Positions 36,701 through 48,700 of a DNA stretch of 64,000 bases are shown here, piece after piece (position 1 is the stretch's first letter; every line of letters starts with the position of its first letter). The DNA is from Prosapia bicincta (lineage: Eukaryota; Arthropoda; Insecta; Hemiptera; Cercopidae): NCBI GenBank assembly GCA_036971475.1, contig JBAIZL010000006.1, positions 87,962,046-88,026,045 of the forward strand, in the 5' to 3' direction. Position numbers and translations under genes: made by a program. The notes under the pieces were generated by a model that was not told the origin of the DNA, did not search any database, and worked only from the letters and a program-made list of their open reading frames with translations.

Positions 36701-39700
36701 TATTGTTTGTGTATATAAACTTCATCGAGGTTTCCCTTTTGTGGCCATTATTAGATTCCTGTCATCATTTGTGCTTTTTATACTCTTGTTTATAGTTTTC
36801 ACTCTTTATGCACTTTTAATATGATTTCTTTTATAATCTTTTATTTGAATTCACAACTTATAAAATTATGTGAATTAAATGTCTGGCCTGTGGTTTGACA
36901 TAAACATTTTTTGTTAACATTTTAGTGTTTTGTGTACTTTTATTCAAATCTTTTTTCTATTGCTCTTGCTAATGGCTCATTGTTCTTGTACTTTTCTTAC
37001 AATTGTTATATACTGAAGTCTGTGGTTACCCAAACGGCATAGTAATTTCCTCTAAAGGTTTCAGATTATGTTACGTAAACCACTATAGTCTCTTTAAAAA
37101 CCCTTAGCCAGCCACAATATATTAGGTTGCAAAGCATGTGTGAACCAGAGGTGTTGTTAAGGTTTTTGTCAGATAGATAGTCTCAGGATGCTATCGTTTA
37201 GGCCATCTAATTTCACGTTTTTAATAAGGTTTTACTACTCATTATTTACACAATATCAAGAACTAAGTGGTACAATATATTACAATGAAAATATTGGAAA
37301 TAACGCCAATGCCAGAAAAATAATCAAAAATAACAAGTAATACAAGTTACTTAAGAATAAACCCTTATATACTTCAATGACCATTGACTAGAGAGTCACT
37401 CTAGTTTGTAACTTCATGTTTGCTAGATTGTATTTTGTTATAAAACCCTCTAATGATGATGACATGGTCATCGAAATCTACAAGGGTTTAATCTTAAGTA
37501 ACTTGTATTATTTGTTATTTTTTATTATTTTTCTGGTATTGGCGTTATTTCCAATATTTTCATTGTAATACTCATTATTTCTTTCATGTTTTGAACCAGT
37601 TTAGCAGTGCTTGAACTCTATGTGTTATAATTTGACTTGAAATCAGAACTAATTATCATGTAAATACTTATTTGTATTGAAATCCTGGCTTATGGAAGCA
37701 AAAGAAAGATTAACAATAAATAAAGTATTTCTTAAAAAATATTTGTGTATTATACAATTAACACTTCAGCTTACACACTCTTATACAAGCAATGTTTAAT
37801 TTGAAGATAAGAAGGACTATTTAATTCTTCTACTTACAGATCTACAATCTACATCTAGGCATAGATAGTAGTCATTTTTTTAGGCGGCATACCATTAAAA
37901 TTTAAAATTTTTAAATCAAATCATAAAGTAGAACTTCCATTATTACTTCTTGTGTTCAGAACTCTAGTTATGGTTTTCCAAACTCAAGACTTCTATTTTG
38001 AAATTTTAATATAAAATAAATGTTTTTACTGCCATTAAGACCAATTGTTTTGTTGCTATTTAATGTCTAAGACAAAGTTCCTTTCTTATATATTACTAAT
38101 TATATGATGTATTTGTTCCACTGCAGTTTCAACCAGAACTCATCATTATCTCTGCAGGCTATGATGCTGCTATTGGTTGCCCTGAGGTAGGTATTTGAAA
38201 CTTTTATAATTATCATTTTCTCATCCAAATTTGAGCTTAGTTTTTAAGCAAAGCTAATACTACACTACCTGGTAATCAATAATATATTTTCCCATATGCA
38301 TTTTACTCTCCAAGCTATCGCCAATATCAGTTGATAACAATGTAAATTCAAGACCATAATTTCCTGAAGTTGTAGTTTTATTTATACTCCCTGATTATGA
38401 TGACTGCCAATATATATGGCAGTGAAATAATAAATTATTGTGAGTAAATTATATTATATTGTGAGTTGGTGTTTGTTATTATTTAATTTTAATCTACTAA
38501 ATTCAGGCGATTCATTTTAACAAAAACTGTCTGAAATGTGTGGCATCTTTAAAGTAGAAACTTGAAATATTAAGCTTTGTTATGTTGTGACATATAGTGC
38601 GACCTTGAAGTGAGCCTTTTAAAGCAACATCTCCCAAAAATTCAAAAGTTGGTGATTTTAAAATCAGAGAAGCGTAAAACGTAAAATATAGTAAAAAGTA
38701 ACAAAAAATAAATAAGGAAGCGATGAAAATATTTGTGTACAGAGTTGGTTTTACCATTTAATCCTGACCTGAAGATACCAGCCTGCTCTACATTGTATTC
38801 GCTTAGTCATGTTCCAATGGTAAGGATCTAGTCGCCCCATTCGTAGCAGGCGGTATTTATTAACATCTTTGCATTAGTCTCTCACTCAAAGCTATGGCTA
38901 AGACAGCTACTATAAAAACATTATGAAAAAAATAAGCGATATTTGTGCATGACTTCAAAGAAAAATATGGAAAACGAAGAATAAAGTCCTGATCCATTCC
39001 TTGCCTAATTATCCATAAGGGGTTATGAATATGCTTACTATATGAGCATATTTCATGAATTTAATTTAAATTAATTTGTTTTAATTTCAATAGTTGACAA
39101 TTATTTTCTCAATATCTTTAGCTCCATTCTTTCAGCTCTGCATTCAATTATAACTGATTTTGAAACTTTTTCCACAGTCTCTAGGAATTTAAGTCAGCCT
39201 CTTCTATTTATGAACCTAATTAAATACACTTAGTTTGCTTGTAAAATTTTTGTACAATTTGGTGTCTTCTGTTTAAGATGTTGCTATACTATTTAATCAT
39301 TAAGACTTTTCACTTGGACACCTAGACATATATTCTAGTCTCCATTTGCCGCCTCATCAAACTTTACATCTCGCACAAATGTTTTATTCTAATCCATACT
39401 GAATGGATGTAACAGCACAAAGAAAAAAACTTTATCAGTCTGCCACAACAGTCAGTTTGGGACTAAATAGGAGCCAAGCCAAAATGTCTTTTCTAAGAAT
39501 TCTATATTGTTTCACTCATTGCTTTTGTCCTATCAGCATTGCATCATCATGAATACAGGTTTGATTAGAGGTTTGTTTTGCCAGCAAAGTGCTGATGTCA
39601 TGATCCTCACACTTGCTTTTACACATGCCATGTATGCTTTTACACACTTGTTCCGTGCATGTCTAATTTGTTGTTTTACAACTGTTTGTCCCCTCTTATT

Positions 39701-42700
39701 GAGGCTACATTTTATCTTTCTTTTTTATATTCTATGCAATGTTTATAAATTTTACCGATGTAAATAATTTTATATATTAATTTAAATTTCACTTATTCTA
39801 TCATTCCTATATTGTCTGTTTCTAACCTAGTTTAATTTTCTAACATTATTTATTTTTACCTACTGCCCTCTTTCTCAGACTGTCGCCTGTTTTGCAACGG
39901 TCATTTGGCTGTTGCAAATTACTAGTTATAAAAGGTTTTCTTGTATTTATTGACAAACTTTGTTTTTGCGTTTTCTCAAACTTATCAACAATAGAGATGG
40001 GATACGTGCATTCCCAGCCACCAATTTGGCAATTAATAATCACCTGGCTCTAATAATCTCATTTAGATATTTTATACATAGTGCTTATTTTCAAGGAAAC
40101 TTAGCACGAGTAATTCATTATTTTGTATAACAAAAGTTCAATTTCGTAAGTAGCTATATGTATTTAGAATATTTTTTGTGTTTGATGTCTTTATTGTTGT
40201 AAACTAAGGCTCTAGTTACTAAACAGTTTATTTTAATAACAATAAAAAGATTTTTAAATTCCATTTTTTACAAAATTTTGTTAAATGGTTCAACCATTTA
40301 ATGAATAAACCATTTTTACTGTTTTATTTGTAATAGGGTGAGATGGAAGTAACTCCAGCTTGCTATGCACATCTTTTAACTTCATTGATGGCTCTTGCCA
40401 ATGGTAAAGTGGCTGTAGTACTGGAGGTAAGAAACAATTTTTTTATTGAAGTTTATAAATTTTGGTATTCAATCTTAATTTGTTTCAAATTTCTCTTATA
40501 ATGTAAAAAATCTTTTTATATAAACTTAGCACTTTATACAATAACAAATTTGATTTCTAATTCTATGTAACAAAGTCCATTAGGCATATTCCTGGGTGTA
40601 CTTAAACAACCTCCAGGTTGAGTACCTAGGATAATAATGGGCAGTTGAAGTGTAGTGCTAGCCGCATTATCTTACTTGAGTACTATATGGCTCAAGCTAG
40701 GCATCTCTCCCAGACCCTGTTAATGGTATATAAATAGGTCATTATTATTATTTAAGTTATATTGTTCATACTGTTAATATGTAATAAGGTATGTATGTGT
40801 GTACATATGCATATATTTCATAAACAAGAATATGTAAAATAAAATTACTACAAAACACAGTTAGTTTTATTCTTACTTTTGACACGACCAAACTTCACTC
40901 CTAATACTTCAAAAATCTCCAAAAATAAATAGTTCAAAAGCAAAACACATAAAAAAATATATTAAAACAGCAGAAAATGGCTATAGTTCGATAAACATTT
41001 AGAGATCAGGCTATTTTAACACAACAAAGAAATTTAAGTTTTTCTGGACATCTTTCCTTCTTCAAGACTATATGAAACATACGCACACTTGAACCTCCAT
41101 TTATCAAAGTTAATGATTCCAAAAAAAGGTTTGATACAAAGAAATGTCAAATACATTCATTAGAGCCCACTGTAAGCTTTTTTGTAGCATTCATAATTAC
41201 AAGCATTTTTATGACATCCTAAAGTATAGTTTTAAAAAAATAATTCCAAATGCTTCACTGATCAAAGTTTGACAAAATATTTTCATACAAATGTTTTTTT
41301 TATTTGTTGAGCAACTGAAAAATAAAATATCATCAGGTATATTTTAGCACAATGAATTATTTGTTTTGAATGGTGCCATAATGTCAATATTGGAAGGCTT
41401 TTAAACCTCTATATCTTTTACTTTAATTGATTTGTTTTCATTTCAGTGTTTTTCTATGAATGTATAATATTATTGTTGGATGGACATTCCGCCATATCAT
41501 CTCAATGATGTTAAAATATTTTCAAGTAAAACGTCAACATTTCTGCTTATCAAGTCTGCTGACTGGGATTCCTATGTTCCTCAATTTGTGGTCCAACTGT
41601 GTAACTTCTTCACTCTGGGTTTTTGAAAAACTTGCTTTTATAAAAGAGTTATTGTGGCACAACATCGCTTGGCCACATCTTTGATAATTTTCATTTGCAC
41701 AATAACAATGTAAGGTCAATATCATTTTCAATAGGTTTGTTATTTTCAATTGCAAAATAAATCTGTTGATAGTTATTTTTGTCTGTAATGCATTTCAAAG
41801 TTTTTTATTATTACTTGGCCTCTAGATTGATATATGGATATGGTTTTCAAAAGGAAAAAAGCGTTTTATTTTTTTATAAATTTTCCCACAGAATACAGAT
41901 CTACAGGTAGTTGTCAACAAATAACACAATTTTTCTGTTAATCATTATTTTATCAAATTTTAAGAGTCAACTTTCAAAAATTGTGTCATCCATGACTTTC
42001 TAGTGCATTCATTGTCAGGTTCTAATCATTGAACTATTTTATAAACTCTTGGTTTTGTTGCTTATATTAGCACAAGAGACAACAGCAATACACTGTTTTC
42101 CTCTAAGACATTTATCATTTTTAAACATTTGTGTAAACATTAGTTTTACTAATGGATGAGAAGCAAATAGCTTACACTAAATAAACGCTAACATCGAACT
42201 GGAATCAACTAAATGCTACACTACACATCATGCATACTTTATTAAAAACTCAATACAACAGAAAATGTAATATATAAATATCACAAATTTCAACCCAAAT
42301 ACATTTTAAATGCAAAACATCAATCTAACATAAGTTTTGAATACATAATAAATTTAAAAAAACTCACAAAACATATAAATAATCCAAGATCGTATCACAC
42401 AGTGACAGTTATAGTAACACCACTTTGATAAATGCACTGCTCTAGAGAGAAACGCAGGCTGCTATAAATATCATTAAGTAGTAGTTCAAGTCAAGTATTT
42501 TATTTAATAATATATATAAGTTGTTTAAATCTCAATAAAAAAAGTATTTATGTATTAGATAAATTTGTGTGTTTCGTTTCTAGGTTCTTTAAAGTAAAAA
42601 GTACTTATCTAGTTGTAAGAACTAGCCTAGAAGTGTAAGGGCTGTTTGAATTAACTTCCATTTCTATATAGCACTAGAAGTATATAGTTCTTGCACAACC

Positions 42701-45700
42701 TTTAACCGTATGCCGTTACATTTCCAAGAGTGAAAGATGAAGTAGCATCTGGAGCTGTACAAAGTGCCTGCTGCAATAGAAGATCTGTAGTTGTAAATTA
42801 AATGCAGGTATTCCATTTTTCCAGGAAAACCATGAAACCAAGAGACTCACCACGAACTTGCCACAGCTCATGGGCTTAGTGAATTAATGTTCAACAATAT
42901 AATTAATTCATTTTTTATACTATAAAAACAATAATTTTTATACTGATGGTAATGTAAATGTTTTTTTTTTTTTTTTTTTTTTTTTGTAAATAGGATAGCG
43001 TACAATAAATTAGTTTGCAAATTTAGCTTTTCTGTTCATAAACAATTTTAGGGAGGATATTGCTTGCAGTCATTAGCAGAAGGGGCAGCTTTGACCCTAA
43101 GAGCCTTATTAGGAGACCCTTGTCCTAACTTGCAGTCACTTGGACCACCACGCCAAAGGTAAAAATACATTTACATCTGTAAATATTGAACTTTTATAAA
43201 AATACCCTCTTCTTATTACCTTTAAAACCTATTGGTGCTATACATAAGAATGCATAACACATAAATTAACAATATAGTCAACACTTTTTGTAATCAAATA
43301 AATTCAACAAATATAAATTAAATGATTATGTCGATGTCAAAAAGACTACAAATGTTTGTAAATTTCCTGTGGTATTGCTGTCACTTGCCAGTTGGACCTA
43401 TCTTTGTAACACACCTCTCCTTAATCCACTCCCCTACCTATTTTCAAGTATTATTCATTTTGAGGTGCAGCTGTGAGCATACATGACTGTGTTATTGCTG
43501 ACATATGCCAGTTGGACCTATCTCTGTAGCACACCTCTCCTTTCATCCTCTCTCCTACCCATTGTCATTTATTATTCAGTTTGAGGTGCAGCTGTGATCA
43601 TACGCAACTGTGGTATTGCTTTCACTTGCCAGTTGGACCTATCTCTGTAACACACCTCTCTTTTCATCCTCTCTCCTACCTATTTTCAAGTATTATTCAT
43701 TTTGAGGTGCAGCTGTTAGCATACGCGACTGTGGTATTGCTTTCACTTGCCAGTTGGACCTATCTCTGTAACACGCCTCTCTTTTCATCCTCTCTCCTAC
43801 CTATTTTCAAGTATTATTCATTTTGAGGTGCAGCTGTTAGCATACGCGACTGTGGTATTGCTTTCACTTGCCAGTTGGGCCTATCTCTGTAACACACCTC
43901 TCCTTACATCCACTCTCCTACCTATTTTCAAGTATTATTCATTTTGAGGTGCAGCTGTTAGCATACGCGACTGTGGTATTGCTTTCACTTGCCAGTTGGG
44001 CCTATCTCTGTAACACGCCTCTCTTTTCATCCTCTCTCCTACCTATTTTCAAGTATTATTCATTTTGAGGTGCAGCTGTTAGCATACGCGACTGTGGTAT
44101 TGCTTTCACTTGCCAGTTGGGCCTATCTCTGTAACACGCCTCTCTTTTCATCCTCTCTCCTACCTATTTTCAAGTATTATTCATTTTGAGGTGCAGCTGT
44201 TAGCATACGCGACTGTGGTATTGCTTTCACTTGCCAGTTGGACCTATCTCTGTAACACGCCTCTCTTTTCATCCTCTCTCCTACCTATTTTCAAGTATTA
44301 TTCATTTTGAGGTGCAGCTGTTAGCATACGCGACTGTGGTATTGCTTTCACTTGCCAGTTGGGCCTATCTCTGTAACACACCTCTCCTTACATCCACTCT
44401 CCTACCTATTTTCAAGTATTTTTCAGTTGGAGGTGCAGCTTTGAACCTATGTGATTCTGGTTATGTTTTCTTTTGTGTATTTCATATTGAATAGAATTAA
44501 TAATTTATTTTATTTTTAAGTATGGAAAATGGAAAAAATACGTAATATGCTGTTTTGAGCACAGAATTTATGCATAAGAAAGAAAAATACCTTAGAATTT
44601 TTGACATTCTTGAAAAAGAAGAACGAGTTGTTATTTGAAACAGAAATTCTGAGAAAGTTGTGGGATAGTAAAAGTAAGAAAGAGGTTGAAGATGGTTAGG
44701 TTCGGCCATTTCAAAAGATATTCACATTAAGTAGAATAAAAACTCAGAAGTTTCATTGGGAGACTTATGAAATGAACAATTAGAAGTAGTAGCTAAAATG
44801 AATACTTTTTTGTACTGAATTTATAATTAATAAATACATTTTGTTTTGAAGATATTTTTTATATAAGCTTTCTATTCATTAGACGGTTTTTGAATGTATA
44901 TGTATTACTTGTAAAGGCCTTTGTATCAAGAAATAATTGCATCGCAATTTTAGAACATGTTTTATTGCCATTTAGCTCCAGTTTGACTTAATAAGAACTA
45001 CATCACTATAGCTATGAGAAGATATTCCTAATTGAGACAAATACGATCTTCTTAGTAACAATGAAAACTAAATGTGAAAACCATAAATATAGCATCTTTT
45101 TTCATTATATTTTGAGCATTAAGGTGTTTTTTTCTTTTCAAATCTTGAGTTATAAGTCATTAAAATATTTAGTAAGCAGAAGGAATGTGCAAATTTTGTA
45201 GTGTAACTGTTTTTACTGTTTGAATCTGTGTTGTTACTACAACTCTAAAAATTATTCAGCTTCTACTTATATTGTTGTCTACGTCATATCTGTACGCTGT
45301 ATGTGATTCAATAATTTTGTTGAATTTAACTAGTTTTACTTTGATAATTGTCATTAAGTCAAATGAAGTTTTGTTAAGTTTTATTTTTGTAATCAACAAA
45401 ATTGAAAGTTGTGTATTATGCAGTAATCTGAAAACTACCTTTAACCAATTGAATTTTAACATAATGATAAACAATGTTTTATATAAAGAGATGAGAAAGG
45501 ACTAACTTTGTAACAAATTCTGAAAAATGAACCATGAATTTCCAATGATAATTATTTTCTTAATATGAGGGGGAAAGGTTACTACTTACTTACTTACTAG
45601 CCAACGCCCACCCTTGGCTGTCCAGCCATTTGGCGGCGAGCTGACCAGTATAATCGAGAGATCCTTGTGGCCTCTGTCTCATCTGTGGGACTATGGTCCA

Positions 45701-48700
45701 GCGACGAGCAAGTGCGAAGGTGTTCAGCTGTCATGGTGCCGCTTCCACATAGGGTGCATTCGGGTGATGGTACAGCATGTATCTTGTGGAGGTGCGCAGC
45801 CAGATAGTCATGTCCGGTCGTCAAGCGGAAGAGAGCCACACTCTCGTGTCGTGGCAGTCGACCGTCAATGGGACCGTCCGTTATTAGGGTAGCCCAACTT
45901 TTGTTTCGGGATGCTTCGGTTCTAGCAGATACAGTGCTTCTCTGTAATACGCTGTTTATCCGGGCTTTCATTGTAGTGAGGGTAATGGATTGGCACGGCT
46001 GTGGTAGTGCCGCTCCTTGCTTGGCCAGTTGGTCTGCTTTTTCATTGCCTTGAATGTTTACGTGGCTTGGGATCCACTGCAGGTGAATTTGCCATCCCCT
46101 ATCCTGCAAAGTCTCTAGCTTTTGGCGACAGTCCATGGTTTTGTTACAGTCTGTCACTCTATTACTAGATACACCGAGAATTGCTGCCATTGAGTCAATT
46201 AAAAAGACTGCCTGGGCGGGTGGTTCTATTTTCTTGAGTTCTGTGGCAGCCGCTAAGATGGCTGCCACTTCGCCATCATAGTTGCATTGGTTACTTCCAA
46301 CAGCGACAGATCCCTCAAATAAGGTACAATGAAACCCTGCTCCCGTGTGTCCACTTTGTGGCAAGGATGAGCCGTCTGTATAAACATGTAACCATTCGTC
46401 TGGTGGGTAGTCGCTGTTGATGGTTGCTATCGCAGCTGTCCTCAGCTACTCTGGATGGTAATTTATTTTTGCTTCAGTGATTCCGGGTAGAGTCATCTTA
46501 ACCGCAGGTAGGTGATGGAAAACTCGGTATGGGTTTGTCGATGGGGCTATATTCCCTGTTTCTATATTGTATTTTTATATAGTTCTTTATAGACAACAAG
46601 GGGGGTTTTTTGTGTTTTGAGCCTACTTGTAGCTTCCCTGTAGTTTCCCCATCTACTGTGGTATATTTTTCTACATCGTTCCCAAAAACAGAGACTGAGT
46701 TTGTCTCATCTGACATGGATAGGCTCTATCTGCAGTTGTGCTTCCATGGTAGCTATTGGGGTTGATTTAGGGGCGCCCGTTATTACCCGCAGTGAGCAAT
46801 TCTGAACTTTATCTAGTTTTCGAGAAGTTACGCCTGCCGTGGTGATGGTTGCTTCCGAACCGTACTCCAGGATAGGCCTCACGTAGGTTCTGTATGTGGT
46901 GGCCAGAACATCTTGGCTCGCTCCCCATGAAGTTGCCGTGAGACGCTTCAATATCCTAGCTCTTTTTGTGGCTCTGTTGGAGCACTCTTCTATATGTGCC
47001 CGCCTTGTCATTTTGCTGTCTATTGTCATTCCTAAATACTCTGAGATGCCACTCTCACAAAGCTCGCTTCCCTCGCAGTGCAACTTTATCTCCACGCATT
47101 TTGTGGATAATGTGAATAGTTGGTACAGCGTCTTACTCTTATTTATTTGCATTGCATTTGCTTCGGTCCACGACATCAACTTAGCGATAGCTTGGTTGGC
47201 TGCTTCTTCCAGCGATTTCATATTGGACCCAGTGACCCAAAATATTAGGTCGTCTGCATACAACAATGCTTCCACTCCCGGGATAGTCTTGACTGCCTTT
47301 ATGACGTCATTTATCATAAGGTTGGAAAGACTACAGCTCAGAACCGCTCCCTGTGGTAGGCCCTGTTTTTGTAAACGGTACCTGGATGTTACTCCGTCAT
47401 AACGGACCCAAAATTGTCGTTGTGATAGAAAGGATTTGATCCATTTGAAGAGGTGGCCAGTAATTCCACTCTTCACAACTTTGTGCGTTAGCAGTTCTCT
47501 CCAGACCACATCATATGCGTTTTTCAGGTCTATCAGCACTGCTAATGTGGACATTTTCCGCTGAAAACCGTCCTTGACACATTGCGTGAAATATACCACT
47601 TGGTCCATTGTGCTTCTCTTAGATCTGAAGCCTGCTTGGGCGTCATCGATGGTGTTATGCAAATCGAAGAACTCATTTAGACGTCCCGTGACCAGTCGCT
47701 CAGTTATTTTGCTGCAGGTGCTCGTAAGGGCGATTGGGCGGTAGCTCGCTGTATCATTGGAAGGTTTGCCTTTCTTCTGTATGGGGATGATTTCTCCCTT
47801 CCTCCACTGATGTGGGACGTGGCTCGTCCAGGATAGGTTTATGATGTCCAAAAGGACTTGTTTTGCTGTTTTACCTATGTTTAGGAGCAGTTCCGGGAGG
47901 ATTTCGTCAGTCCCAGCAGCCCTCCTCGATTTGGTGAGGGAGAAGGCTCTGTCCAATTCCGCTAAGGAAAATTTCTCGTAGCAGATCCGTTGGTCTCTCT
48001 TAGTAAGGCATGATATTAGCGGTCCTCTTGAGAGTTCTTTGTATGCACTTCTCGGTTTGTTTACTCTGCTGATCTGTGAGTAATGCTTGCACAGAAGGTT
48101 GGCAATATCCTTGGCGCCCGTGTATTCCTTGTTTCCTTGTTGGAAGGGTTCTTGTCCTTTCGGGATGGCGTCGTTGTTTAGACTAGAGATAAAGCGGTGA
48201 GCTTTTAGACCGTCCTTTCTGTAATCTAAGGTGGTAAGGAAGTTGCGAAAACTATTCCTTTTTGATCTACTCCTTGATCTCTCTATGGAGGTGAGCTTGC
48301 GATTTCCTCAGATCGATGCAGTCTGATAGGTGTTTCGATTGCTCTGCTTTTCTTCTTGCATTGTTTCTGGCTGTCCTTAAAGCAGTAAGTTTCTTGTTCC
48401 AGAAAGCTTTGTATGTTTTAACCTGCCCTCTAGGTATTGATAAGGATGCACATTTAAGTATCGCTTTATTCATGCTGTCCACCGCTGTTTCCAGTGATTT
48501 CCAGTTTATATCCTTCAGTAATGCCTCGTCAGTTAGGTTGCGGTATTTAAGCCAGTTTGCTTTCTTAAAATTCCACCTAGGGAGCCTAGGCATAACCTTG
48601 CCATTCTTATCCATAGCTGTTCGGATGAGTATCGACCTATGGCCGCAGACCGCAGCATCATTGAGTAGCTTTACCTTAGTTTTTTGGGTTATATGTGGGT

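Noticed and set aside
40570..40740. GC-richer block considered as a tRNA-derived SINE
   Set aside because: No convincing A and B box pair or tRNA fold could be seen; left unnamed.
43581..44494. Series of overlapping 66-codon frames starting MPVGPISV
   Set aside because: They are the 121-bp tandem repeat read in rotating frames. The start is not ATG and no unit extends into a longer protein.
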